Source: Bacillota bacterium
Lineage (GTDB): Bacteria > Bacillota > Clostridia > Christensenellales > Aristaeellaceae
Reading direction: 5' to 3'
Length of the DNA: 14,826 bases
Assembly (NCBI GenBank): GCA_023392515.1
Contig: JAEVYX010000022.1
Location: 1-14,826 of the forward strand
Shown one piece after another: positions 1 through 7,375 of this stretch. Position 1 is the stretch's first letter; each line of letters begins with the position of its first letter. Both the position numbers and the translations under genes were made by a program. A model generated the notes under the pieces. It ran no database searches. It was not told the origin of the DNA and worked only from the letters and a program-made list of their open reading frames with translations.

Positions 1-2
1 CG

Positions 3-266
3 ATCGCATCCGTTACACGCTCTGATAGCAAGCTTTATCCACGTCCTACGCAATTCTCCAAGCTGATGAATATACCGTTTCGGTTTTCCAAAGACGAAAT
101 TCTTGGCGCTGTGGCAAGAATGCAGCAAGACGAAGCATACCAGGATATCGGGGTGGTAACTGCTACAAACGGAAACAGCGGCTTGTATTCCGAAAAATTT
201 ATGTCGCGCCGTTATGCACAGTCCCTGCTTCAGGCTATTGAAGTGGAAGACGCGGAAAACCCATAA
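3..266 (+). CDS. C-terminal part of an unrecognised protein (5' end outside window)
   Basis: The frame is open from the left edge to a TAA at 264-266, giving 87 residues without a necessary start; the Met at base 66 is inside the open frame, so the gene most likely begins upstream of the window. The visible protein starts IASVTRSDSKLYPRP, has a short amphipathic stretch rich in acidic and Gln residues in the middle, and ends in AIEVEDAENP. There is no signal peptide or membrane segment in the part seen. I do not recognise a named domain and give no function. A strong stem-loop about 37 bases after the stop suggests that it is the last gene of its transcript. Confidence 0.6.
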   Translation: MASVTRSDSKLYPRPTQFSKLMNIPFRFSKDEILGAVARMQQDEAYQDIGVVTATNGNSGLYSEKFMSRRYAQSLLQAIEVEDAENP

Positions 267-302
267 AGCAAAGGATACCATTTACAAGCATACCATACAT
301 GC

Positions 303-332
303 AAGAAGGACGGGTAAAAACCCGTCCTTCTT
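303..332 (+). terminator. Stem-loop terminator after the first gene
   Basis: A perfect 13-bp stem (303-315 with 320-332) closes on an AAAA loop. The T residues are mostly within the 3' arm rather than in a following run, so it is not a textbook rho-independent terminator, but its position 37 bases after the stop codon supports the role. Confidence 0.7.
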
Positions 333-360
333 ACAGACTGTCAAAAAACCTCTGGGAAAT

Positions 361-523
361 GTCGGAGGGGCGACCCCTCCGACTATAAATCCGAAACCAG
401 TGACATGTGCGGTGGCTTCGGAAGCCTTGCGGAGCAAGGTTTCCTTACACCCTTCACTGGCCGTGAGCATGGCTCACAGGTGAAGGGTGCAGACTCGAAA
501 AAGCGGCGTAGCCACTTTTTCGA
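361..523. repeat. Cluster of back-to-back hairpins, likely a structured intergenic repeat
   Basis: The non-coding stretch 333-531 carries consecutive palindromes: a perfect 10-bp stem with CGA loop (361-370/374-383); small hairpins at 414-426 and 426-438; a long stem 448-457/480-489 enclosing an inner GTGAGC/GCTCAC stem; and an imperfect 13-position stem at 495-523. In addition, 397-403 (CCAGTGA) pairs with 454-460 (TCACTGG), which would enclose the two small hairpins in a three-way shape and compete with the 448-489 stem. No credible gene is visible on either strand. The density of structure suggests a dispersed palindromic repeat or a structured RNA; I cannot tell which from one copy. Confidence 0.55.
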
Positions 524-531
524 CATGCTTC

Positions 532-563
532 AAGGGGCTGTCCTGTTTTCGGGACAGCCCCTT
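532..563 (-). terminator. Terminator of the PadR-ferredoxin operon
   Basis: A stem of 532-545 with 550-563 (14 positions, one T-G wobble) closes on TTTT. It sits 17 bases beyond the stop of the minus-strand 4Fe-4S gene. The tail is short in T on both strands (TTG leftwards, TTTAATT rightwards), so it may work from either side and also shield the operon from rightward transcription. Confidence 0.7.
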
Positions 564-580
564 TAATTGCTCAAGGGAGA

Positions 581-1342
581 TCATGCCTGGGCGGATTTGC
601 CGATCCTCACGCCCGGGGCAGTGGAAAAGCTTACTTTCAGCACCTGCTTGGGGCATACTTCCTCACACTTGCCGCAGAGGATACACTCCGTATGGAACAG
701 CCGGTTATCAGAAACCATGTCGTTTACGGGCAGGCTCATGGGGCAGTGCTCAGCACAGGCTTTGCAGCCAATGCAGCGGGAAGGCTCGGCGATAAGCCTT
801 CTGGCAGGAAGGCGGAGCTTTTCCTTGAGGAGGGTTCCCAATACAAGAAAGGGGGCCATCCAGCAGGTGCTGTGGCAGAAGGACCGGCGGCCCAGGGTCA
901 AGGCGAGAATGACAATAAGGAATATTACAAAGAAGTAAATGATGTACCCGGCGGGGGCGTTGACGGAAATCCCCCCATCGGTCATAAAGACCACATCAAT
1001 CCGGGAAGGCCCGCCTGCGTTGATAAAGCCCGCGATGATAGCGGCAAGCCACACCACAAAGATAAAATACTTCACGGCGTTTTGCTTTCTTCCGGTGGCT
1101 TTGGGCTCGATTGCAGCACACACATCCTGTAAGGCCCCTGCAGGACATATCCAGGAGCAAAAGGAGCGGGCCAGGAATAATGCGCTGAAAAAGAGCCCCA
1201 GAAACAGCATGGCGCTGCCGGAGAGGACGCCTTCAAAACTGCCCTGCACAATCAGGTAGGGGGACATATAGTTCAATGTGATGGGAAACAGCAATAGGGA
1301 AACCAACTGGATGGTTCTGCGTGCTTTTGAAAATTTCTTCAT
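581..1342 (-). CDS. NapH/CcoG-like membrane 4Fe-4S ferredoxin protein
   Basis: Predicted integral membrane electron-transfer protein of 253 residues. It has hydrophobic segments near residues 12-32, 42-60, 92-110 and 130-150. Two CxxxC pairs (C62/C66 in SFCSWICP and C156/C160 in FCHSTC) follow membrane segments, as in the NapH/CcoG/RnfE-like polyferredoxin group. The C-terminal cytosolic part has two full ferredoxin motifs, C190-x2-C193-x2-C196-x3-C200-P and C220-x2-C223-x2-C226-x3-C230-P, expected to bind two [4Fe-4S] clusters. An AAGGAGG site overlaps the upstream stop codon and sets the ATG start, 12 bases after the PadR gene, so the two are co-transcribed. The family is known to shuttle electrons across or along the membrane; donor and acceptor here cannot be deduced. 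Confidence 0.88.
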   Translation of the reverse strand: MKKFSKARRTIQLVSLLLFPITLNYMSPYLIVQGSFEGVLSGSAMLFLGLFFSALFLARSFCSWICPAGALQDVCAAIEPKATGRKQNAVKYFIFVVWLAAIIAGFINAGGPSRIDVVFMTDGGISVNAPAGYIIYFFVIFLIVILALTLGRRSFCHSTCWMAPFLVLGTLLKEKLRLPARRLIAEPSRCIGCKACAEHCPMSLPVNDMVSDNRLFHTECILCGKCEEVCPKQVLKVSFSTAPGVRIGKSAQA

Positions 1343-1354
1343 GAGGTATCCTCC

Positions 1355-1918
1355 TTACATTTGAAGGGTATCGGCGGGATTTTCCAACAGGCGCATGGCT
1401 TCTTCTGCCCAGTCTAGATAGGCCTGATAGACGTATTGGCCGAAGCGCACGGTCATGTAGTAGTACAAATGGTCCTTCCCCTCCTGCAAAACCGGCTTCA
1501 AGTTTGCCTGAAAGAGCTGCAAAAGGGCAAGGTTTTCCTTGTTTCGCTTGGCAAAATCCGCAATGCGCCTTGCGCTGATGTCCTTTGAAACCCCGCCACT
1601 GAAAAATAATTTAAGCAGGATTTCATACTTTGTGTATTCCCGTTCCTCGGGTAAAAGCAGCCATTGGTGCAAACATTCCCGGCCGGCCGGGGTGATGGCA
1701 TACACATTCCGCCGGGGGCCTTTTGATGTTTCCGCAAGGGCTTTCACCACAAGCCCGTCCTTTTCCAGCCCTGCCAGGGTTGGATAAATTTGACTGTAGC
1801 CCACGTTCCAAAACTGGCTGACCATCATATCAATTTGCTTTTTCATATCATATCCGCTGAGGGGCTCATGATTGAGCAGCCCCAGAATGATGTACCGGGT
1901 AGTGTTGTCTTTTGCCAT
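1355..1918 (-). CDS. PadR-family transcriptional regulator
   Basis: A 187-residue PadR protein. Residues about 8-85 form the winged helix-turn-helix: the family pattern YIILGLLNHEPLSGYDM, then SQIYPTLAGLEKDGLV, then the wing with RRNVYAITPAGREC. Residues about 95-180 are the helical PadR C-terminal (Vir-type) dimerisation and ligand domain, rich in aromatic residues (YYYMTVRFGQYVY). The start is fixed by GGAGG 6 bases before the ATG. PadR proteins are usually autorepressors that respond to small phenolic or lipophilic compounds; the ligand is unknown here. It leads an operon with the membrane 4Fe-4S protein and is the likely regulator of its own promoter region, where palindromes lie across the start site. 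Confidence 0.92.
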   Translation of the reverse strand: MAKDNTTRYIILGLLNHEPLSGYDMKKQIDMMVSQFWNVGYSQIYPTLAGLEKDGLVVKALAETSKGPRRNVYAITPAGRECLHQWLLLPEEREYTKYEILLKLFFSGGVSKDISARRIADFAKRNKENLALLQLFQANLKPVLQEGKDHLYYYMTVRFGQYVYQAYLDWAEEAMRLLENPADTLQM

Positions 1919-1932
1919 AATGCCTCCATAAC

Positions 1933-1968
1933 TATATCAACATGATATATAATAGTATCACGGCGATA
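1933..1968. promoter_or_regulatory. Candidate PadR operator palindromes
   Basis: A 7-bp inverted repeat TATATCA-aca-TGATATA (1933-1949) lies between the proximal -10 and the PadR start codon, covering the expected transcription start. A second, shorter TATC/GATA inverted repeat (1956-1968) lies at the -10/spacer of the same promoter. The shared half-site and placement suggest autorepression; binding is inferred. Confidence 0.5.
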
Positions 1969-1980
1969 TTGTTGTGTCAA
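1952..1980 (-). promoter_or_regulatory. Proximal sigma-A promoter of the padR operon
   Basis: On the minus strand, a perfect TTGACA (1980-1975) is followed after 17 bases by TACTAT (1957-1952). Transcription would start near 1945, about 26 bases before the PadR ATG. Confidence 0.75.
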
Positions 1981-1998
1981 GTGAATAGAAAAAAGAAT

Positions 1999-2026
1999 AT
2001 AATAGTCTTATTTTGGATCTTGTCAA
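1999..2026 (-). promoter_or_regulatory. Distal sigma-A promoter of the padR operon
   Basis: A second perfect TTGACA on the minus strand (2026-2021) is followed after 16 bases by TATTAT (2004-1999). Both promoters share the string ACTATTATAT around the -10, so the pair may have arisen by local duplication. Confidence 0.5.
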
Positions 2027-2064
2027 TGCACGAAAAATTGAAATGAAGAAAACAAGAGGTGCAT

Positions 2065-2210
2065 CCGAAGGTCCAGGGCGATCGGAAAGCCCTGGCCGCC
2101 CCATCAGGGGCGAAATTCCTAATCCTTGGTGTGGCATCCGACTGCCTAAAGTAAAGAGATTTCGTGCCTCACGGCACGACCAGGGCTTTCCGATCGCCCT
2201 GGACCTTCGG
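2065..2210. repeat. 146-bp element with perfect 31-bp terminal inverted repeats
   Basis: Bases 2065-2095 are the exact reverse complement of 2180-2210 (both arms contain GGTCCAGGGCGATCGG or its complement). Inside the arms are two more hairpins placed symmetrically, 2097-2102/2107-2112 (loop ATCA) and 2162-2168/2173-2179 (loop TCAC), plus CGAAAT/ATTTCG pairing at 2111-2116/2159-2164 and a GGCA/TGCC pair in the centre. The whole can fold as a cloverleaf-like cruciform. There is no coding frame. It lies between divergent genes, 40 bases before the helD -35 box. No clear target-site duplication flanks it. It is best read as a MITE-like or palindromic repeat; a structured RNA is the alternative. 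Confidence 0.75.
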
Positions 2211-2249
2211 GCGTATCCTCCCTATTGTATCGTCCTGAAAGAAAAATAG

Positions 2250-2278
2250 TTGACATCCAGCCTTGAAACGAGTAAAAT
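2250..2278 (+). promoter_or_regulatory. Sigma-A promoter of helD
   Basis: A perfect TTGACA (2250-2255), 17-base spacer and TAAAAT (2273-2278). The expected transcript has a leader of about 45 bases to the helD ATG. Confidence 0.78.
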
Positions 2279-2329
2279 ATTTGTCCTTGCTCTTTTGAAA
2301 AGTACATATCAGACGGGAGGTGCATTCCC

Positions 2330-4630
2330 ATGGAACACTCCTTGCCGGATCATCCGGAGTCATATCTTGAAGCAGCGCACCTGGAAGACACCCTTTCGGT
2401 TATCCAAACTGAAATCGACAAACTGGAAAAGGAACTTGGTGTAGGCGCGGAGGAGGAGCGTACGGTCGTCGTTCCCGAAGGCGTATCCGGCGATGAAGTC
2501 GTCATGCTGAACATCCTCCGGATGAAACTGCAAACGCTGCATCAACTGGCCCTGGCCAAGCGGCAGGCTTACTTTTCAAGGTTGGACTTCATACCAGATG
2601 GCGGGCAGAAGGAAACCTACTACCTGGGTCGCTGGGGCGTTTTGAAAACGCCGGAATATGCGGTTACCGTGGTAGACTGGCGCAGCCCCATTGCCAACCT
2701 CTATTATTCCGGGCAGGTGGGGCCCATGTCCTATGAGGCGCCTGATGGAAAAATGGAGGGAGAGCTCACCCTCAAGCGGATGCTGACGGTGGAAAAAGGG
2801 CGGATTGCCGGCATTTTTGATTCCGGCATCGTCAGCCAGGACGCCTATTTGCAGGGTGTGTTGGGCGCGATCAGTTCTGACCGGCTTCGGGAAATTGTCA
2901 CCACCATACAGGCGGAGCAGAATATCGTCATCCGTCATGGGCTTCAAATGCCCCTTATCGTACAGGGTGTGGCCGGCAGCGGAAAAACCACCATTGCTCT
3001 ACACAGAATCGCCTGGCTCCTTTATGCACATCAGGAAACATTGGCCCCATCCACCATGATGATCGTCGCACCCAACCCGCTTTTCTTGAATTATATCTCC
3101 GCCGTTCTGCCCGACCTGGGGGTGGAAGAGGTGCGTCAGACCACCATTATGGAGCTGTGCGCCCAGTGGCTTGGCAAGCAGATGCCCAAGGTGCGCAGGG
3201 AAAACCGGCTGGAAGAGCAGCTTCACCTGACGGATGAAGAACGGTCGCAGATGGAGGATGTTCTTCGTCTGAAAGGTTCTTTGCAATATAAGCAAGCTTT
3301 GGAGGATTTTTTGGAAGAATACCAGCAGCGGGTGATTCCTCTGGGAGATGTGCGCTTTGGACAGGCGGTTTTATATACCCAGGAGGAGCTTCGCCAGATA
3401 TTCCTCAAGCAGCTTCGCCCCTTTCCATTGCGAGAGCGGGTGCGGGAACTGCAAAAATACATGCGGACACGGCTTAAAAAGGTATCGGGGGAAATTGAGC
3501 AGTGGCTGGAGAACGCTTGTAGGGAACGGCTGGATGCCCTTTTGCGCCGCCTGCCGGATGGGGAGGAGCGCCGGGCCCGGGCCAATAAGCTCCTTCAAAG
3601 CCGGGACGAGCGGATGAAGGAAATCCAAACCGAGCAAAAGCGGTTTTTGAAGGAGTATCCTGAAACTTGGCCGAAAATGGGCGCGTTGGAGGTATACGGC
3701 CATTTTCTTGAATGGCTGCGGGACAACTGGGCGGAAACAGGCATTTTTGAAAAAGGAAACAGCGCGGCCCTTCAAAGGCTGATTAAAAAAACCGGAGAAA
3801 CTCTTGCAAAAAAGGAAGCGGCGGCGGAGGACCTGCCTGCTCTCATGGTTATCGGAAGGTATGTCTATGGCATGCCCCGTGAGGATATCCGCCATGTGGT
3901 GGTGGATGAGGCACAGGACTTTTCTCCCTTTCATTATCAATTTTTGAAAGAAAGGGTAGGGCATGATTCGTTTACAATGGTAGGCGACCTGATGCAGGGC
4001 ATTCATGGGGATGCGGGGCTGCGGGATTGGGAGGAAGTCAAAGACGGGGTGTTTCAAAATCACGCTCACCTTTGCCGCTTGATTACCAGCTACCGCAATA
4101 CCGTGGAGATCATGACGCTGGCCAGCGCCATCGCCCGCCGCCATCCCGTGCCCATGCAGATGGAGGCCAAGCCCGTGCTGCGCCATGGGGAAAAGCCGTT
4201 CATCCGGCAGTTCCCCACAGAAAAAGCCCGGATTGCTGCCATCTCCTCCCAGGCGGAAGCGTGGCTCAAGGAAGGCTATCATAGCATTGCCATCATTGAA
4301 AAGACGGAGGAGGATTGCCGGGCACTGTATAAAGCGCTTCCGGAAGCCCTTCATGCCCGCATGTATCAGGGAGGAGATCAGGATTACCGGGGCGGGGTGA
4401 TGGTTTTCCCCTCCGCCTTGGTCAAGGGATTGGAGTTCGACTGCGTGCTGGTTGCTCAGGTTGGCAAGCAGGCTTATCCTGATGCACCCTGGCCCAGCCG
4501 GATACTGTATGTGCTGTGTACCCGGCCTTTGCATCGGCTCGCGCTGTTTTATACAGGGGAACTTTCCAACTTAATGGAAAACGTGACAGGGGAAGAGGCA
4601 ATTTTTTCACCTCCAACCAAAGAACCCTAG
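2330..4630 (+). CDS. helD: HelD-like superfamily 1 helicase (RNA polymerase recycling factor)
   Basis: A 766-residue UvrD/Rep-type ATPase, close to the usual length of Firmicutes HelD. A charged coiled coil (about 10-80) precedes the HelD signature region with DFIPDGG, YYLGRWGV and VVDWRSPIANLYY (about 85-126). The Walker A motif GVAGSGKTT is at 213-221, the Walker B DEAQD at 526-530, then the motif III region MVGDLMQGIHG, the motif V region ALVKGLEFDCV, and a motif VI-like LYVLCTRPLHRLALFY near the C terminus. HelD proteins use ATP to pry stalled RNA polymerase off nucleic acid; this is family knowledge. GGGAGG 9 bases before the ATG sets the start. It stands alone behind its own promoter. 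A generic UvrD-family DNA helicase is the alternative, but the N-terminal WRSPIANLYY region favours HelD. Confidence 0.9.
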   Translation: MEHSLPDHPESYLEAAHLEDTLSVIQTEIDKLEKELGVGAEEERTVVVPEGVSGDEVVMLNILRMKLQTLHQLALAKRQAYFSRLDFIPDGGQKETYYLGRWGVLKTPEYAVTVVDWRSPIANLYYSGQVGPMSYEAPDGKMEGELTLKRMLTVEKGRIAGIFDSGIVSQDAYLQGVLGAISSDRLREIVTTIQAEQNIVIRHGLQMPLIVQGVAGSGKTTIALHRIAWLLYAHQETLAPSTMMIVAPNPLFLNYISAVLPDLGVEEVRQTTIMELCAQWLGKQMPKVRRENRLEEQLHLTDEERSQMEDVLRLKGSLQYKQALEDFLEEYQQRVIPLGDVRFGQAVLYTQEELRQIFLKQLRPFPLRERVRELQKYMRTRLKKVSGEIEQWLENACRERLDALLRRLPDGEERRARANKLLQSRDERMKEIQTEQKRFLKEYPETWPKMGALEVYGHFLEWLRDNWAETGIFEKGNSAALQRLIKKTGETLAKKEAAAEDLPALMVIGRYVYGMPREDIRHVVVDEAQDFSPFHYQFLKERVGHDSFTMVGDLMQGIHGDAGLRDWEEVKDGVFQNHAHLCRLITSYRNTVEIMTLASAIARRHPVPMQMEAKPVLRHGEKPFIRQFPTEKARIAAISSQAEAWLKEGYHSIAIIEKTEEDCRALYKALPEALHARMYQGGDQDYRGGVMVFPSALVKGLEFDCVLVAQVGKQAYPDAPWPSRILYVLCTRPLHRLALFYTGELSNLMENVTGEEAIFSPPTKEP

Positions 4631-4656
4631 AAAGATGTCAAAAAATATAGTATAAT
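4628..4656 (+). promoter_or_regulatory. Possible promoter of the envelope operon
   Basis: A perfect TATAAT (4651-4656) has a TAGAAA with 17-base spacing (4628-4633, 4 of 6 matches to TTGACA) overlapping the helD stop codon. The leader to the ATG at 4703 would be about 40 bases. Confidence 0.5.
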
Positions 4657-4702
4657 TCAATTTGCGGTCGGTGGCGTGGCCGCATACCGTTCAGGAGATG
4701 CC

Positions 4703-6241
4703 ATGAAAGAAAAGTTCGGTGCTTTTTCAAAGGGGAACGCTTTTACAAAGGGGCGGCCCAGCCGCCTTGTTTTGCTTGCCGTCGGGCTTGTGCTGATTGT
4801 ACTCCTTGCGGGGCTTTTGTTTGTCCGGCCTCAGGAAAAAGCGGCCCTTCCGCCCATGGGCGATCAATTGCGCAATGCCTCCCAGGGCCTGGATGAGATC
4901 ACCATCACGGCAACCTTCTCCCCGGACCAAAGGCAGCTCTATGCAACGCAAAGGATGACCCTTCAAAACCGCAGCGGCCTTCTTTTGCAGGATGTGGTGC
5001 TGCGCACCTATGCTAACGCCTTCGCCTCCCAGGATTACAGCCCTGCTGCTATCGAGGAATTTTTTGATAGCTGTTACCCCAACGGTTTCAGCGCAGGCGG
5101 CATTGCTTTTTCCAAAGTGCTGGTGGATGGAAACGAGGCTGCCTATGCTTTTGAGGATGAGGCGAAAACAGTGCTTCACCTTTCCCTGTCTAAAACCTGG
5201 CAGCCGGGGGATACGCTTGAAATTGATCTTACGTATGTTCTCACCATTCCGGAATGCGCCTACCGTTTCGGATATGCTTCAGGAATTTACACCATCGGCA
5301 ATGCTTTCCCCACCCTGGCTGTCATGCGGGATGGGCAATGGCGAGCAGAAGAGTATTTTCCCCTGGGCGACCCATTTACGACGGAATGCGCCAATTACCA
5401 TGTGACGGTGACGACGCCGGAAGGCTATCAGTGCGCGGGCAGCGCCTATCCTGCCGTAACGCGGGAAAACAGCTTGCAAACGTTCACTTTTGAAGCCCCG
5501 GCAGTACGGGATTTTGCCCTGTCCATCAGCAACCGGTTCACCGTTGCCGCCCAGCAAACGGGAAATGTGTTGGTATCCAGCTATGGGCTGAGCACCCAGG
5601 GGGCACAGGAAGCACTCAAGTATGCCGTGCAGGCGCTGCAGTGCTTTGAGGAGCAGTACGGCCCCTATCCTTATCAGCATTTTGCGGTATCTGTAGTGGA
5701 CTTTCCTTTTGGAGGCATGGAATATCCATCCCTGGTGCTTTTGCAGTCCAGCTTGTATGGCAAGGGGCAGGAGCTGGAATGGGTGGCTGCCCATGAAACG
5801 GCCCACCAATGGTGGTATGCCACGGTAGGCTCCGACCAATACTTTCAGCCCTGGCAGGACGAGGCGCTGGCCGAATATTCTTTGCTGAATTATGTAGAGA
5901 AATATTATGGGGAAAGAGCCTGGGGGGATATGGCTTTCCAGCGCATTGAAACCGCCATGCGGGTCACCATCCCCCAAGGGGTGACGCCGGGAAGCCCCAT
6001 TGATTACTTCGGCAGCCTCTCGGAATACTCCCTGGTCGTATACCGCCGGGGTGCGGCGCTTATGCTGGCGCTGGAAACCGCCATGGGGGATACCTTTCAA
6101 GATTTTTTGCGGGTGTACTATGAGAAGTTTGCCTTCAAGCTGGCCTCCCGCAGTGACTTTGAGGAAACGCTGCAGGCGGTTTCCGGCCAGGATTGGAGCG
6201 CCCTGACCGTGGATTACCTGGATACCTATATTGAAAATTAA
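4703..6241 (+). CDS. Membrane-anchored M1-family metallopeptidase
   Basis: A 512-residue zinc aminopeptidase-like protein. Residues 21-41 form one transmembrane anchor after a basic N terminus (KGRPSR), which puts the enzyme outside the cell. The substrate-binding motif is GGMEY at 337-341, where most M1 enzymes have GxMEN. The zinc site HETAH (364-368) is followed 18 residues later by E387 in DEALAEY, the exact M1 spacing, and a later EYSLVVYRRG could supply the transition-state Tyr. The protein is shorter than full aminopeptidase N and lacks a long C-terminal helical domain. An in-frame GTG at 4676 has no ribosome site; the ATG at 4703 has AGGAGA 4 bases before it, so I chose that. It is the first gene of the six-gene run and is separated from the next by 18 bases. 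Confidence 0.88.
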   Translation: MKEKFGAFSKGNAFTKGRPSRLVLLAVGLVLIVLLAGLLFVRPQEKAALPPMGDQLRNASQGLDEITITATFSPDQRQLYATQRMTLQNRSGLLLQDVVLRTYANAFASQDYSPAAIEEFFDSCYPNGFSAGGIAFSKVLVDGNEAAYAFEDEAKTVLHLSLSKTWQPGDTLEIDLTYVLTIPECAYRFGYASGIYTIGNAFPTLAVMRDGQWRAEEYFPLGDPFTTECANYHVTVTTPEGYQCAGSAYPAVTRENSLQTFTFEAPAVRDFALSISNRFTVAAQQTGNVLVSSYGLSTQGAQEALKYAVQALQCFEEQYGPYPYQHFAVSVVDFPFGGMEYPSLVLLQSSLYGKGQELEWVAAHETAHQWWYATVGSDQYFQPWQDEALAEYSLLNYVEKYYGERAWGDMAFQRIETAMRVTIPQGVTPGSPIDYFGSLSEYSLVVYRRGAALMLALETAMGDTFQDFLRVYYEKFAFKLASRSDFEETLQAVSGQDWSALTVDYLDTYIEN

Positions 6242-6259
6242 GAGACTGCAGGTGCGTGT

Positions 6260-7375
6260 ATGGAAAGACAGCCCCAGGAAGCCGCGGTGCTCATTCCTTC
6301 TCTTTCGCCGGACGGACGCTTGGTTCCTTATATCAAGCGGCTGCTGGAAAAGGGCTTTTTGTATATCGTGGTGGTGGACGACGGTTCCGCCCCTTCCTAT
6401 CAGCCAATTTTTCAGGAACTGGCGGCGCTTCGGGGCGTGACGGTTTTACACCACGAAAAGAACCTGGGCAAGGGCTGTGCACTGAAAACCGGCTTCCGGT
6501 ACCTTAGGGAGGAATGCCCTGGCTGCATCGGGGTGGTGACGGCGGATGCCGACGGGCAGCATACGCTAAAAGATATATGGGGCCTGGCGGAAAGGCTGGC
6601 CGATGGGGAGAAAGGGCTGATTTTGGGCAGCCGGGACTTCTCGCTTCCCAATGTGCCGAAAAAAAGCCGGGCGGGCAACCGGATTACCACCTTTATATTC
6701 TGGCTATTGTATGGCAGGTGGCTGCCTGATACCCAGACGGGGCTTCGGGGTTTTGCCCGGGAGTATCTTTCCTTTATGGAAAAGGTGGAAGGGAACCGCT
6801 TTGAGTACGAAATGAACATGCTCATTGCCTGTGCCATGGACAAGCTGCCCATGACGGTTGTATCCATCGAAACGGTCTATGAAAACGAAAACAAAGGGAC
6901 TCATTTCCATCCTGTCAAAGACAGTTTTCGGATTTATCGAGTCATTTTTAAAAATTTTTTCCGGTTTATGTCCTCCTCTTTTATAGGTACTGCCATAGAC
7001 CTTAGCATCAGCTTCCTGCTGCTCGACCTGCTCAGGCAAACCAGCCTCGGCCATGCGGTGCGGATCGGCATCGCCACATGGGCCGCCCGGGCCATTTCCG
7101 CAGGGTTCAACTTTTTGATGAACAAGCACTTTGTGTTTCATGTTCATAGTGGGAAAAGCCAGGAGGCGCTGCCCCGGTATATTGTACTGTGTGTAGTCAT
7201 TGCTCTGCTTTCCTGGGGAATGGTTACCGCATTGCATGAGTTTGTGGGCATGAGCGATAAACTGGCAAAGGTGCTTTGCGATACGGGGCTTTTCTTCCTG
7301 AGCTATCAGGTTCAGCAGCGCTGGGTATTCCGCAAAAGAAAAGCTGCACTAAAGGAGAAAATTGTGGATGACTAA
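6260..7375 (+). CDS. Fused GT2 glycosyltransferase and GtrA-like flippase
   Basis: A 371-residue two-domain protein. Residues 1-215 are a family 2 glycosyltransferase of the dolichol/undecaprenyl-phosphate sugar synthase type: VLIPSL, VVDDGS (38-43), KNLGKGCALKTGF, the metal-binding DADGQH (96-101), LGSRDF and the NRFEYEMNML stretch (179-188). Residues about 232-360 are a GtrA domain with four hydrophobic segments (FIGTAIDLSISFLLLDLL, the ARAISAGFNFLMNKHFVF hallmark, then two more). The expected role is to make an undecaprenyl-phosphate-linked hexose and help move it to the outer face, where other enzymes use it. It starts 18 bases after the peptidase gene with only a weak AGG site, which suggests translational coupling. 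The sugar and the acceptor are unknown; no GT-C polymer glycosyltransferase is visible in the window. Confidence 0.9.
   Translation: MERQPQEAAVLIPSLSPDGRLVPYIKRLLEKGFLYIVVVDDGSAPSYQPIFQELAALRGVTVLHHEKNLGKGCALKTGFRYLREECPGCIGVVTADADGQHTLKDIWGLAERLADGEKGLILGSRDFSLPNVPKKSRAGNRITTFIFWLLYGRWLPDTQTGLRGFAREYLSFMEKVEGNRFEYEMNMLIACAMDKLPMTVVSIETVYENENKGTHFHPVKDSFRIYRVIFKNFFRFMSSSFIGTAIDLSISFLLLDLLRQTSLGHAVRIGIATWAARAISAGFNFLMNKHFVFHVHSGKSQEALPRYIVLCVVIALLSWGMVTALHEFVGMSDKLAKVLCDTGLFFLSYQVQQRWVFRKRKAALKEKIVDD

Noticed and set aside
267..580. Small coding genes in the hairpin region
   Set aside because: Short open frames on both strands cross the hairpins, lack ribosome sites and have low-complexity products dictated by the palindromes.
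1998..2003. Plus-strand TATAAT as a rightward promoter
   Set aside because: The -35 position is TGTCAA, a weak match that is explained by the opposite-strand TTGACA, and no gene follows closely; helD has a better promoter at 2250-2278.
3371..4534. Long minus-strand open frame (387 codons) opposite helD
   Set aside because: It has no recognisable domain or ribosome site and mirrors a gene with clear helicase motifs; it follows from the codon usage of the plus strand.
5279..6100. Minus-strand open frame (273 codons) opposite the M1 peptidase
   Set aside because: It is antisense to the zinc-site region of the peptidase and shows no domain of its own.
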